Assembly: GCA_947177025.1 (NCBI GenBank)
Contig: CAMWSQ010000003.1
Coordinates: forward strand, 1-36,446
From: an uncultured Mollicutes bacterium
GTDB lineage: Bacteria > Bacillota_I > Bacilli_A > Acholeplasmatales > Anaeroplasmataceae
Direction of reading: 5' to 3'
Length of the DNA: 36,446 nt
Positions 26,623 through 36,446 of this stretch are shown here, in pieces. How positions within the stretch are numbered: position 1 is the stretch's first letter; every line of letters starts with the position of its first letter. Below the pieces are notes generated by a model. That model was given only the letters and a program-made list of their open reading frames with translations, was not told the origin of the DNA and ran no database searches. The translations under genes and the position numbers were made by a program.

Positions 26623-27869
26623 AGTTTTTCCCTTTCTTTGATATATTTTCTAGCTGTACTTATGAAATGAAGAGAACCAGTTATAATAAGAAGCTCCTCT
26701 TCCCTTAAATCAAATATGGCTTGATCAATTGCTTCCTCATAGTTTTCAAAACAACGATAAGGCTTTGTAGTAAGAGGTAAAAATTCTTCTAGAGTAGTTG
26801 CTCTTCTATCTAAAATAGTTGTGAAATAATAATATGCAGAAATGCTATCTAAAGAGGTTAACATCTCAGATATAGCCTTATCCTTAAGGGCTGTAAAAAC
26901 AATTTTTATTTTCTTCTTCGGATAGGCTGCTTTGATTGTCTGAACAAGGGCTTGGATTCCATGAACATTATGGGCACCATCTAAAATGATATTCGATTCT
27001 ATTTTCTCAAAACGGCCTGGCCAAAAAACCTCCAAAAGTGCTTTTTGAATTGTTTCATTGGAAATTTCTTTATAAAGCTGATGAATTGCTTCAATCGCTA
27101 AGCTTGCATTATAGGCTTGAAACACTCCATATAAGCTGCTTTGATAAAACCTTTCTTTGTATGTAAAACAAGTCTTATCCTCTGTTAAATAAATGTCCTG
27201 AACATTCTTTTGAACATAGATTAGCGGAAAATGATGTTCCTGTGCATAGGCAGTAAACAAAGGGAGTAAATCTTCTTCTACATTTGTTAAGCAAGGTGTA
27301 TCCCTTCTTGTAATTCCTAGCTTATGCCTTGCAATATCTTCTAGAGTTGGTCCAAGCTCCTTTACATGCTCATAGCCGATATTTGTAATAATTGCCAAGT
27401 CCTTATCTAAGGCATTAGTAGCATCTAAAAGTCCACCAAGACCACATTCTAGAACTAAAACATCAATTTCTTGTTGTTGAAAATAAAGAAGTGCCATTAA
27501 TAACGTTAATTCAAAGAAGGGAATCACATCCTGATATTCTTTAAAATAATCCTCCGAAAATACCTTGAGCTTTTGGATAATTCTGATAACTTCTTCATCA
27601 GAAATATAGGCTTGATTCACTTGAATACGTTCATTAAAGGAAATCACAAAGGGAGAAACAAATAGTCCTACCTTTTTTCCTGCTAAAGAAAGAATTGTAT
27701 TTAAATAGCTTGCTACAGAACCCTTTCCATTTGTTCCTGCGATATGAATAATTTGATAGTTGGTTTGAATCTTCAAAAGCGCAATGCATCGTTTGATTCT
27801 ACTCAAATCCTCACGCTTTTTTAATTTCTTTTGGCAATATAGCCAGTCTAATGCTTCTTGATACTCCAT
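26619..27869 (-). CDS. folC: Folylpolyglutamate synthase/dihydrofolate synthase family
   Basis: HIAGTNGKGSVASYL; LECGLGGLLDATNAL; ITNIGYEH; LDGAHN. Confidence 0.96.
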   Translation of the reverse strand: MEYQEALDWLYCQKKLKKREDLSRIKRCIALLKIQTNYQIIHIAGTNGKGSVASYLNTILSLAGKKVGLFVSPFVISFNERIQVNQAYISDEEVIRIIQKLKVFSEDYFKEYQDVIPFFELTLLMALLYFQQQEIDVLVLECGLGGLLDATNALDKDLAIITNIGYEHVKELGPTLEDIARHKLGITRRDTPCLTNVEEDLLPLFTAYAQEHHFPLIYVQKNVQDIYLTEDKTCFTYKERFYQSSLYGVFQAYNASLAIEAIHQLYKEISNETIQKALLEVFWPGRFEKIESNIILDGAHNVHGIQALVQTIKAAYPKKKIKIVFTALKDKAISEMLTSLDSISAYYYFTTILDRRATTLEEFLPLTTKPYRCFENYEEAIDQAIFDLREEELLIITGSLHFISTARKYIKEREKL

Positions 27870-27872
27870 AGA

Positions 27873-30488
27873 CTATAGCTGTGCAATGGCTGCACATACC
27901 TCTTCGTATTGAGCTTCATAATCTTTTAGTTTGTTTTGTTCTGCTTCTATCTTAGCAGCTGGAGCTTTGGCAATAAAGCTAGGATTAGAAAGCATAGCCT
28001 TACTACGAGCCAATTCCTTTTCTAACTTTTCTTTAGAAGCTAGAAGCTTCATTTTAGCTTCTTCTACATCCACCAAATCCTCTGTCGGAATATAAAGATT
28101 TGCACAAGAAAGAACAACAACTACCATTCCTTCTGCCTTACGTTCTTCTAGCGAAATGCCTAATTCCGTTGGATTTGTAAAGCGAATCAAATAATTTCTG
28201 GCAGATTCTAGCTTCTCATAGGTATCCTTATTCTTGCAGGAAATATAGATACGGATTGGTTTTGATGGAGCTTTATTGGCTTTAGAGCGTTCATTTCGGA
28301 TAGCAACAATAATTTCTGTCAAATCATCAATGGCTTCCTTTGCATCCTTGAAGTTGTATGCTGGGTTTACTTTAGGCCAAGAAGCAACCATAATAGAGGC
28401 TTCCTTATGAGGTAAAGCCTGATACAATTCTTCTGTGATAAATGGACAGAATGGATGGAGCATTTTTAAAATTGCCTTTAAAACGTATACTAAGACATTT
28501 TTCGTCATTTGCTGATTTGCTAAATCGCCACTATTTAAATCTACTTTGGAAATTTCGACATACCAGGAAGCAAAATCATCCCATACGAAATTGTACAATT
28601 CCTTAGATGCTTCTCCTAACTCATATTTATCAAAATTATAATTTACCATCTTAATCGTATGATTTAGTCTACACAAAATGGATTTAGAGGCTAAATTTAA
28701 TTCCTCAATTTGAATTTCACTTGGTGTAAAGTCTTCTCCCAAATTCATTAAAACATATCTAGAAATATTCCAAATCTTATTTAAATAGTTCCAAGAGGAC
28801 TCAATCTTTGTTTCATCAAATCTTAAATCAAGACCAAGTGCTCCTCCTGTTGTTAAGAAATATCTTAAGGAATCTGTACCATACTTTGCAATGACATCAA
28901 ATGGATCAATTCCATTTCCTAAAGACTTACTCATCTTTCTTCCCTCACGGTCACGAATTAAACCATGGATTACGATATCCTTAAATGGTGCTTTTTTTGT
29001 AAATTCTATTCCTTCAAATAGCATTCTAGAAACCCAGAAGAAAATAATATCATACCCTGTTACAAGACAGCTTGTTGGATAATATCTCTTGAAATCTTCT
29101 GTTTCTTCTGGCCATCCCAAGGTGGAAAATGGCCATAATGCGGAAGAAAACCAAGTGTCCAAAACATCCTCATCTTGGACCCAGCCAACTCCTGGACATT
29201 CTACCTGAACCTTAACCTCATCTCCCTTGTACCAAGCAGGAATACGATGTCCCCACCATAGCTGACGAGAAATACACCAATCCTGAATATTGGTTAACCA
29301 GTGATTTAAAGTTTGCATAAAGCGATCTGGGACAAAACGATATTCTTTATTTTCTAAAACCTGCTTAGCCAAAATATCCATTCTTACAAACCACTGCTTA
29401 GATAATCTTGGTTCAACGACAACACCAGTTCTTTCACTATGTCCAACAGAGTGAATCAAAGGTTCCTTTTTAACAAATAATCCAGACTTTTCTAAATCCT
29501 TTAATAATGCTTCACGACAAGCAAAACGATCCATTCCCTGATAGATACCCGCCATTTCATTCATGGTACCATCATCATTCATACATAATGGCATTTCTAA
29601 ATGATGTCTTAGTCCTACCTCATAGTCATTTGGATCATGAGCAGGTGTAACCTTTACACAGCCTGTTCCAAATTCCATATCTACATACTCATCTGCAATC
29701 ACAGGAATTTTGATTTCAGTTCCAGGAATATATACTTCCTTACCTATGATATTTTTATAGCGGTCATCCTTTGGATGAACCATAATTGCTTGGTCAGCAA
29801 ACATGGTTTCTGGTCTTGTTGTTGCAATGGTAACAAAGCCTGTTCCATCAACAAAAGGATAGTTGAAGTGATAGAATGCTCCTTCTACATCCTTGTGTTC
29901 TACCTCAATATTGGATAAAGCTGTTCTAGCCTCTGGATCCCAGTTGATAATCCGTTTCCCTTGGTAGATATATCCCTTATTATACAGTGCTATAAAAACA
30001 TGATTTACGGCTTTATTGAGCTGTTCATCCAATGTAAATCTTTCTCTTGTATAATCTAAGCTTAAACCTAAGGCAGCCCATTGCTTACGGATATGCTCTG
30101 CATAATCCTTCTTCCACTGCCAAGCGACCTTTAAGAATTCTTCTCTACCAATATCATAGCGAGAAATACCCTGCTGTTTTAGCTTTTCATCTACCTTAGC
30201 TTGAGTGGCAATTCCTGCATGATCCATGCCAGGAACCCATAAAGCATCATAGCCTTGCATTCTTTTTCTTCTGATAATTACATCCTGTATTGAAGTATCA
30301 CAGGCATGTCCTAAATGTAGTTTTCCTGTTACGTTTGGTGGTGGTATCACAATAGTGAAGGGTTCCTTAGATTTATCTCCTGCAGTGAAGAAGCCACCCT
30401 TTAGCCAAAACTCATATTTTCCATTTTCTACCTGCTTAAAATCATATTTGGTTTCTAAAATTTTACTCATATTCTTTCTTCCTTTCAT
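27873..30488 (-). CDS. valS: Valyl-tRNA synthetase; likely start at internal Met about 30470
   Basis: PPPNVTGKLHLGHA (HIGH), GRKMSKSLGNGIDP (KMSKS), WCISRQLWWGHRIP, C-terminal coiled coil. Confidence 0.98.
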   Translation of the reverse strand: MKGRKNMSKILETKYDFKQVENGKYEFWLKGGFFTAGDKSKEPFTIVIPPPNVTGKLHLGHACDTSIQDVIIRRKRMQGYDALWVPGMDHAGIATQAKVDEKLKQQGISRYDIGREEFLKVAWQWKKDYAEHIRKQWAALGLSLDYTRERFTLDEQLNKAVNHVFIALYNKGYIYQGKRIINWDPEARTALSNIEVEHKDVEGAFYHFNYPFVDGTGFVTIATTRPETMFADQAIMVHPKDDRYKNIIGKEVYIPGTEIKIPVIADEYVDMEFGTGCVKVTPAHDPNDYEVGLRHHLEMPLCMNDDGTMNEMAGIYQGMDRFACREALLKDLEKSGLFVKKEPLIHSVGHSERTGVVVEPRLSKQWFVRMDILAKQVLENKEYRFVPDRFMQTLNHWLTNIQDWCISRQLWWGHRIPAWYKGDEVKVQVECPGVGWVQDEDVLDTWFSSALWPFSTLGWPEETEDFKRYYPTSCLVTGYDIIFFWVSRMLFEGIEFTKKAPFKDIVIHGLIRDREGRKMSKSLGNGIDPFDVIAKYGTDSLRYFLTTGGALGLDLRFDETKIESSWNYLNKIWNISRYVLMNLGEDFTPSEIQIEELNLASKSILCRLNHTIKMVNYNFDKYELGEASKELYNFVWDDFASWYVEISKVDLNSGDLANQQMTKNVLVYVLKAILKMLHPFCPFITEELYQALPHKEASIMVASWPKVNPAYNFKDAKEAIDDLTEIIVAIRNERSKANKAPSKPIRIYISCKNKDTYEKLESARNYLIRFTNPTELGISLEERKAEGMVVVVLSCANLYIPTEDLVDVEEAKMKLLASKEKLEKELARSKAMLSNPSFIAKAPAAKIEAEQNKLKDYEAQYEEVCAAIAQL

Positions 30489-31005
30489 ATTCTATCTTTG
30501 TCATCGAATAAAAGCTTGCATCTACTATTCTTCCATCATAGAGCTTCTTAAAGGAGCATAATGTTCCATCATAGTTAAAACCACACTTCTCTAAGACTCG
30601 CTTACATCTGTAATTATCTGTATGATGCCCAGCTTCCAAAACTTCACAATCTGTTTTTTCAAAAGCATATCCTATCATAAGGTGGACAGCTTCTGTCATA
30701 TATCCTCTATTCCAATAGGCACTGCTTAAGGAAAAGCCTAAGGATTTGACCTTGTTATACTTTCGGATTCCAGAATTATACAAGGAAATGGTTCCAATCA
30801 ATTTGTCTGTATCCGTTAAGACTATGGCAAAGGTTTCTTTGCTCACAAGTTGACCATTTAAGACTCGGCTTGCGATGTCTTTTGTTGGGAATGGCTTCCA
30901 TCCAGCAAAGGGACCAACATTTGGATCCTTTCCATATTCAAAATATGCATCTAAATCACTATACCTTAAATCGCGGATATTGATTTGTTTTCCGATTAGC
31001 TTCAT
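30463..31005 (-). CDS. GNAT (RimJ/RimL-type) acetyltransferase
   Basis: IRDLRYSDLDAYFEYGKDPNVGPFAGW; WNRGYMTEAVHLMIGYAFE; RCKRVLEKCGF. Confidence 0.92.
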   Translation of the reverse strand: MKLIGKQINIRDLRYSDLDAYFEYGKDPNVGPFAGWKPFPTKDIASRVLNGQLVSKETFAIVLTDTDKLIGTISLYNSGIRKYNKVKSLGFSLSSAYWNRGYMTEAVHLMIGYAFEKTDCEVLEAGHHTDNYRCKRVLEKCGFNYDGTLCSFKKLYDGRIVDASFYSMTKIEYERKKEYE

Positions 31006-31022
31006 TTCCTCACCTCACAAAT

Positions 31023-31260
31023 AAAAAAGCCCTTAGATTTCTCTAAGGACGAAAGTTTTTCCGTGGTACCACCCTAGTTCTATATTTCTATAGCACTCAT
31101 TTTCTTTTAACGCAAGAAATACGAAATAAACTACTCTAAGTTCATCTATTTAACTCCCTAGCTACCTTCCATAAGGCTTTCATAAAGTCCTTTCACCAAT
31201 TGGACTTCTCTCTTTTAATGAAGCAGATTATGTACTCCTCTAGTTCAACGTCTATGCTAA
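31023..31260 (-). ncRNA. T-box leader riboswitch upstream of the GNAT-valS operon
   Basis: AGGGTGGTACCACGG T-box sequence at 31061-31075, terminator CCTTAGAGAAATCTAAGG-T6 at 31023-31048, AGAGGAGUA GA motif near 5' end, stem I hairpin AAGUCC...GGACUU. Confidence 0.95.
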
Positions 31261-31261
31261 A

Positions 31262-31290
31262 ATTTTACAGCAGGTAAAATAGATTGTCAA
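31262..31290 (-). promoter_or_regulatory. Sigma-A promoter driving the T-box transcript (TTGACA-N17-TAAAAT)
   Basis: -35 31285-31290, -10 31262-31267. Confidence 0.85.
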
Positions 31291-31324
31291 GATAAAGTTT
31301 GCCTCTCTTCTATAATTTTAACCA

Positions 31325-31990
31325 TTATAGCTTATAGGACTTCAATTTTAGATTAGCATGAAGTAAATAGTAGCTATAAATAGCTTCTAAGAGAGTTGGA
31401 TAAGAAATTTTAATTTCCTTAAATTCAAATCCTTTATTGTAATAGAACGCCTTAAAGGCTTCATAAATTGCAAGATTGTTTTCATTTGAGGTAGAACAGT
31501 GATCACATAACGCTCCACCATTGGAAATGGAAAAATTGACAATAGATGTTCTAGAGCATAACACACAGCTCTTTAGTTCTGGCTTAATCCCAAATACCGA
31601 AAGCATTTTGATTAAAAAAATGCTCAAAACAAAGAGAGGATGTTCTGTATTTTCTAACTCTGTCAGGGCTTCAAGAAAAAATGGATAAATACGGGTATGA
31701 TTGGCATCCTCTTCTAGATGAGATATGACATCTAGAATGGGGGCTAATACTCCAATTTTGTCCATATTTTGATACATGGAATAAAAGCTTTTTTTGAGTG
31801 TATATTCTAGGACTGTAGGAAGTTTACCTTGAGATATTTGGAATTCAACTTGATTCAAGGTTGTTACAAATCCAAGCTTTGTTTTTTGAACGTCAAGAGC
31901 TTTAACACTTTTCATTCCAAAAGGGGTGTATAAATAAACTAATTTAGATTTTTCCTTATATTCAATGGATTTGATTACAATTCCTTCCAT
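31325..31990 (-). CDS. recO: DNA repair protein RecO
   Basis: MEGIVIKSIEYKEKSKLVYLYTPFG; CVLCSR...GGALCDHC zinc-finger-like; next to era. Confidence 0.92.
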   Translation of the reverse strand: MEGIVIKSIEYKEKSKLVYLYTPFGMKSVKALDVQKTKLGFVTTLNQVEFQISQGKLPTVLEYTLKKSFYSMYQNMDKIGVLAPILDVISHLEEDANHTRIYPFFLEALTELENTEHPLFVLSIFLIKMLSVFGIKPELKSCVLCSRTSIVNFSISNGGALCDHCSTSNENNLAIYEAFKAFYYNKGFEFKEIKISYPTLLEAIYSYYLLHANLKLKSYKL

Positions 31991-32000
31991 AGAATCCTCC

Positions 32001-32921
32001 TTACAGATTCTCTTGTGTGTATCCTAGGGTACTTAAATCGTTTGGACGATCCTTCCAATCCTTTTTTACCTTTACCCAAAGCTCTAAATGAACCTTACTA
32101 TTCAATATTTTTTTTATGTCCATAAGACTTTTTTCTTTAATTTGCTTAATCATATCTCCGTTTTTACCGATGATGATTTTCTTTTGACTTTCTCGTTCCA
32201 CAAAAATGGTTGCATAAACATCAGTATAGGCTTCATTGGTAGGACACTTTTTGACATCATCAATGATGCAAGCAATACTATGGGGGATTTCTTCTTTTGT
32301 TAGATTTAAAATCTTTTCTCGAATGGCTTCGGCCATTAAAAAGCGATCAGAATGATCTGAACACATATCATCTGGATAATATTTAGGTCCAAAAGGAATT
32401 ACTCGAACGATGTCCTCTAATAAATGGTCTAAATTTTTATTTTCTAAAACAGAAACTGGGTAAATCCCTGCAAAGGGATAAAAATCCTTATAAAGAGCAA
32501 TTGTCAAATCAATATCATTAAAGTGCTTCAATTGATCCACCTTATTAATGACTAAAAATACAGGTAGCTTTGTTTTCTTTAAATTTTCTAAAATGATTTC
32601 ATCCCCATGAAGCACCTGTTTTAGAGGAGTCGTCATAAATAAAATACAATCTACTCCACTGGTTGCTTCATAAGAGGCATGAACCATTCTTCTACCTAGC
32701 TCTGTATGTGCCTTATGAATTCCTGGTGTATCCGTAAAGGCAATTTGAAAAGTAGGAGTTGTCATGACTCCTAAAATTCGATTTCTTGTCGTTTGTGGTT
32801 TATTGGAAATGATGGCAACCTTTTTTCCAACCATTTGATTAACAAACGTGGATTTTCCAACATTTGGTCGGCCAATTACGGCAACAAAGCCAGACTTAAA
32901 GGTATCAATCTGCATTCTCAA
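32001..32921 (-). CDS. era: GTPase Era
   Basis: IGRPNVGKST; KPQTTRNRILGV; DTPGIH; VINKVD; C-terminal KH domain IIIGKNGDMIKQI. Confidence 0.98.
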   Translation of the reverse strand: MRMQIDTFKSGFVAVIGRPNVGKSTFVNQMVGKKVAIISNKPQTTRNRILGVMTTPTFQIAFTDTPGIHKAHTELGRRMVHASYEATSGVDCILFMTTPLKQVLHGDEIILENLKKTKLPVFLVINKVDQLKHFNDIDLTIALYKDFYPFAGIYPVSVLENKNLDHLLEDIVRVIPFGPKYYPDDMCSDHSDRFLMAEAIREKILNLTKEEIPHSIACIIDDVKKCPTNEAYTDVYATIFVERESQKKIIIGKNGDMIKQIKEKSLMDIKKILNSKVHLELWVKVKKDWKDRPNDLSTLGYTQENL

Positions 32922-33369
32922 TTTCCTCGAAGCTATAAGGAAGTAGCTCTTCTACTGTCGTTTCCTTATATTCTTTTTCTAAATTTGCAAGATATACCTT
33001 TGTATCCTTATTCAATAATTCAGCCATAACCTGTCTACAAGCTCCACAAGGACTGACTGGCTTCTCGGTGTTTGCAACAATTGCCATAGCTACAACATCA
33101 TCCTTTGTGTAGCCTTCACTTATCATCTTAAATAGTGTAGTTCTTTCAGCACAATTGGATAAGCCATAGCTTACATTTTCAACATTACACCCTATAATGG
33201 TTTTGCCATTTTTTAATAGAACTGCTGCCCCTACCTTAAATTTGGAATAGGGAGAATAGGAAAAGCTTCTTCCTTTAATGGCTTGTTCGATTAATTCAAT
33301 TTGATTCATATCTATCCCTCTTATCTTTTTAATCCTGCCGCAGAAAGAATTTCCTCCTGCTTTGCACAC
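32905..33369 (-). CDS. cdd: Cytidine deaminase; likely start at internal Met (MNQIELIEQ)
   Basis: YSKFKVGAAV; CNVENVSYGLSNCAERTTLF; PCGACRQVMAE. Confidence 0.97.
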   Translation of the reverse strand: MCKAGGNSFCGRIKKIRGIDMNQIELIEQAIKGRSFSYSPYSKFKVGAAVLLKNGKTIIGCNVENVSYGLSNCAERTTLFKMISEGYTKDDVVAMAIVANTEKPVSPCGACRQVMAELLNKDTKVYLANLEKEYKETTVEELLPYSFEEIENAD

Positions 33370-33749
33370 ATGATTTCTTCGTCTTCCTTTGTCATATGGT
33401 CATAGCCACATAAATGCAGATATCCATGTACTGCTAAAAAAGCAACCTCTCTAGCAACAGAATGACCATATTCACTAGCCTGACGCTTGGCTTGTTCTAA
33501 ATCAATGAAAATATCCCCAAGTTCACTGAGTTCCTCAATAAAATTTGGATCATCACATATAGCAAAGGAAATGACATCTGTTACTCGATCCACTTTTCGA
33601 TAATTTAGATTGATTTCATGTATTTTTTCATCATCAACAAAGATGATACTAAATTCCTTATCTTCAGTAAATGGTGAAAAAACTTTTGTTATCAGCTCTT
33701 CAAATTCCTTGGAATCTTCTGTTCCTTGATTATAAAAATTAATTATCAT
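33321..33749 (-). CDS. ybeY: Endoribonuclease YbeY
   Basis: NLNYRKVDRVTDVISFA; HGYLHLCGYDH metal-binding motif. Confidence 0.97.
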   Translation of the reverse strand: MIINFYNQGTEDSKEFEELITKVFSPFTEDKEFSIIFVDDEKIHEINLNYRKVDRVTDVISFAICDDPNFIEELSELGDIFIDLEQAKRQASEYGHSVAREVAFLAVHGYLHLCGYDHMTKEDEEIMCAKQEEILSAAGLKR

Positions 33750-34611
33750 TCTTATCTCCTAAAAGCTTTGTAATAGTCTGAAGCTGTTTATCCTCTTTTG
33801 TTTTTAATGTTTCAATCATAGCCATATTTTCAATCATCAGCTTCACAATTTTTTCCAAATTGGAATTGGTAGAATAATCTGCTGCACATACATAATTTAC
33901 TCTGCCATCATCTACAAGTGGTAGAACCTTATCGATGTATTGTGGTTGATATAGGGCAATGGATTTACCGCCCTTATCCTTCAATAACTGCATACATGGA
34001 ATGTCTGTTAGTCCATCACCAATATAAATCATATTTCGATACTGAATGGCACGTTTTTCATCTTTGATTTCCATATTCAGCTTTTCTTCTTCAACTTCAT
34101 CCAAAGTTCCCTTACTGATTCTAAAAATGTACTGGGTCTTTTGGGTATAATTAATGGCAAGTCCTGGCCAAACTGCTTCCTTCGTTACAGGATCATAAAT
34201 GAATTTACAGCCATAAATTTTCTTAAAGTATTTGGCGATAGCACTACCTTCAATGATTTCCTTTGTTCCTGAAGAAATGATATAATGCTCTACATTCACT
34301 CCTAAAGATTCTCCAAACTGATTGATTCGGTCAAACCATGTCTGTACACCACGGTAATATACAATTGATCCACCTAAGGAATTCAAATATTCCTCTGTAA
34401 GAGCAATTCCCTTCTTCTTACATTCCTGAATCATTACAAACATATAGGATAAAATCTTATCCATAGCATACTTTTTTGTGGTAATAGAAGCCTTATTCCA
34501 AAATTCTTCTGGTTCCATATCTAAGCGTGGGATAAAATCATAATTTTGCATATCGGTTGTACATAACGTTTTATCAAAATCGTACATAATACCAATTGTT
34601 GTTTTTGCCAT
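33739..34611 (-). CDS. HAD-superfamily hydrolase
   Basis: IMYDFDKTLCTTDM (motif I), IISSGTKE (motif II), MIYIGDGLTDIPCM (motif IV). Confidence 0.9.
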   Translation of the reverse strand: MAKTTIGIMYDFDKTLCTTDMQNYDFIPRLDMEPEEFWNKASITTKKYAMDKILSYMFVMIQECKKKGIALTEEYLNSLGGSIVYYRGVQTWFDRINQFGESLGVNVEHYIISSGTKEIIEGSAIAKYFKKIYGCKFIYDPVTKEAVWPGLAINYTQKTQYIFRISKGTLDEVEEEKLNMEIKDEKRAIQYRNMIYIGDGLTDIPCMQLLKDKGGKSIALYQPQYIDKVLPLVDDGRVNYVCAADYSTNSNLEKIVKLMIENMAMIETLKTKEDKQLQTITKLLGDKNDN

Positions 34612-34638
34612 AAATGGTACCTCCTTCTAATTAATAAA

Positions 34639-34667
34639 ATTATACCATAAAATGATTGAAAATTCAA
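34639..34667 (-). promoter_or_regulatory. Predicted sigma-A promoter (TTGAAT-N17-TATAAT) upstream of the HAD gene
   Basis: -35 34662-34667, -10 34639-34644; AGAAGGAGGT SD downstream. Confidence 0.75.
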
Positions 34668-34670
34668 ATT

Positions 34671-35822
34671 CTACTCCTTATTCTTAAGGAGTACTAAGGC
34701 AGCAAGCCTTCCCATACAGGAATAGGCATACTTGGAAGGATGCAGATGATCTCCTGAATCACAGCCTTCCTTAAACCTGATTTCACTTGAAAAACCATCC
34801 CCAATTTCATTTTCAAAGTCAATATGCTGCTGGCATCTTATCCAAGCATTGACTTCATTTTTAAGTTCTTCTCTAAAGGGAGCATAGGTTCTCCAGTTAT
34901 AAATGGGTAAAAGTGTACCAAAATAAACATTTAAATTGAGTTTATAAGCTTCTGCTTGATAATATTTTAAGCCCTCAATCAATTCTTTACTTGTAGGTAA
35001 ATCAGACATCGGTCGAAATGGATTAATTTCTTCTCCAACAGGATGAATAATATCATTGATTCCATGCTGAATTATAATCGTTTTAGCACCAGCTACTGAG
35101 GATACCTCATGAACAAAACGATGATAACCATGCTTGCCATAGGATTGATATGTAATGCAATCATATTCTCTTAGAATCCGTGTTCCAGAGACTGCCTTTC
35201 TGATAACACTTCTATTCTTACATCCGTTTTCCCTTAAAGCAAGTAGTAAATGGTCTGGCCAGTCCTGACTTGTAATAGAATCTCCATAACAAATGATTGC
35301 CTCATTTTCATCCTCTGTATAGACATCCACATTTGCCAAAAAATATACCCAACTCGTTGATTTTGAAGTATTGATATCTAATTTCTTAGCTAAGTTTTGA
35401 TTTCCATAAGCAAAATATCCTTTAGATAAAGGTCCAATAATATCTACACCTGAGGTTAGATTTGTATATTCTTCTAAAAATATGGATACAATCAAATACT
35501 GATTTTCTTTAATAGAAAATTCTATTTCATCTGTAACCATGGAACCATGTGGCAATATAGAAAAGGATTCTTTAGAATTATATTTTAAAATGACAGATTC
35601 ACTAATAATTTCATCTGAAAGAGTATTTCCAATACCAATAGAAATCTGTCTAATGCGAACTTCTTCTTCACAACAAAAATTATCTAAAGTAATCCTAATT
35701 TTATTTCCACCAAATGGAACAAAAATAGGATATCTAAGTGTTAGATTTTTTGCATAAATTGCAGGTTCTGGTAATACCTTGGATTGAGCATTTCCCCATA
35801 TTGTAACCCATTTCATATCCAT
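34671..35822 (-). CDS. SGNH/GDSL-family hydrolase with N-terminal beta-sandwich-like domain
   Basis: CYGDSIT block I, QHGINDI block III, GDHLHPS block V. Confidence 0.9.
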   Translation of the reverse strand: MDMKWVTIWGNAQSKVLPEPAIYAKNLTLRYPIFVPFGGNKIRITLDNFCCEEEVRIRQISIGIGNTLSDEIISESVILKYNSKESFSILPHGSMVTDEIEFSIKENQYLIVSIFLEEYTNLTSGVDIIGPLSKGYFAYGNQNLAKKLDINTSKSTSWVYFLANVDVYTEDENEAIICYGDSITSQDWPDHLLLALRENGCKNRSVIRKAVSGTRILREYDCITYQSYGKHGYHRFVHEVSSVAGAKTIIIQHGINDIIHPVGEEINPFRPMSDLPTSKELIEGLKYYQAEAYKLNLNVYFGTLLPIYNWRTYAPFREELKNEVNAWIRCQQHIDFENEIGDGFSSEIRFKEGCDSGDHLHPSKYAYSCMGRLAALVLLKNKE

Positions 35823-35974
35823 CAGCTCCTTATGTGTTTATTTTACCATAAATAGGAAACAAAAGAAAGACCTACTATTTATGTGATAAATCAAAATGAT
35901 GACATCAAAATAAACATTTTCGTGGAATATTTAATTAAATTGTCCAAGAGCAATAGATATGATTTGTAAAATAA

Positions 35975-36011
35975 AAAGAGCAAGATTAAAATGTAAATAA
36001 TCTTGCTCTTT
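35975..36011. terminator. Intrinsic terminator downstream of 36087..36419
   Basis: 14-bp stem AAAGAGCAAGATTA/TAATCTTGCTCTTT, 9-nt loop, T tract on minus strand. Confidence 0.8.
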
Positions 36012-36086
36012 ATTCATTATTGAAGAAATTATAAATTAACCCATAGTTCTAATCCATGTACATAATCACATAAAGAAGAGAATTTA

Positions 36087-36419
36087 CTATGCAAATCCTT
36101 CAACCCATTCTAATAAACCTGCCTTACCTTCTTCAAAAGTCAAGTAGGTGATCCCATTAACTTCCAAAGATACAATTGGGGGCGTATGACCATCGAAAAA
36201 GCAATCTGGTGCAGAAATGAATGTTATTATATCACCAACACATAAATAACTAAAAAAGTCTTTATCCGAATATAATTCAAATGGATAAGCATCATTATCA
36301 TAGTTTTTAAAATTAGAGTCAACTAAAATTGATATAAATATATAGTTAGAACTAGCTATCTCAACTACCCTTCCTTTTAATTCAACATAATTTTCATCAT
36401 CAGAATAATACTTTCTCAT
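36087..36419 (-). CDS. Hypothetical protein (110 aa)
   Basis: Complete ORF followed by a strong terminator; no family recognised. Confidence 0.6.
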   Translation of the reverse strand: MRKYYSDDENYVELKGRVVEIASSNYIFISILVDSNFKNYDNDAYPFELYSDKDFFSYLCVGDIITFISAPDCFFDGHTPPIVSLEVNGITYLTFEEGKAGLLEWVEGFA

Positions 36420-36446
36420 CTGTTTTTGAGCTGGTTCATTTATTAT

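Noticed and set aside
1-36446. CRISPR arrays, tRNA/rRNA genes, transposons, prophage or defence islands
   Set aside because: No repeat-spacer periodicity, cloverleaf, transposase or phage-like genes were seen; the region is housekeeping.

Overview
AT-rich Bacillota-type (Firmicutes/Bacilli or Mollicutes-relative) chromosomal segment. Essentially every supported gene is on the minus strand, in dense housekeeping operons. In transcription order: hypothetical, SGNH hydrolase, HAD hydrolase, ybeY, cdd, era, recO, [T-box] GNAT-valS-folC-map, a degenerate CCA-adding-enzyme-like protein, murE, mraY, LysR, RluA-family, yqfC, yqfD, phoH, DHH phosphoesterase, membrane protein, pflA, pfl, a SAP/Rho_N-like protein, mutS-mutL-miaA-aroK-aroQ, efp, CNNM/CBS, murG, murB, ftsZ. 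The most unusual signals are reading-frame events at 12.7-17.0 kb. (1) An A10 run ends a 385-aa SAP/Rho_N-like ORF and lies exactly where the -1 frame opens into a ~370-codon acidic, tail-anchored ORF that has no ATG/GTG/TTG start for about 155 codons; this fits programmed -1 frameshifting or transcriptional slippage. (2) Pyruvate formate-lyase is split into a 679-aa catalytic body and a separate 76-aa glycyl-radical domain with overlapping stop/start. (3) The PFL activase has an in-frame TGA exactly at the conserved Trp of CxxxCxxCHNPDTW, although TGA is clearly a stop elsewhere in the window. Assembly error and operon decay are live alternatives for all three. No CRISPR array, tRNA, rRNA or transposase was recognised.
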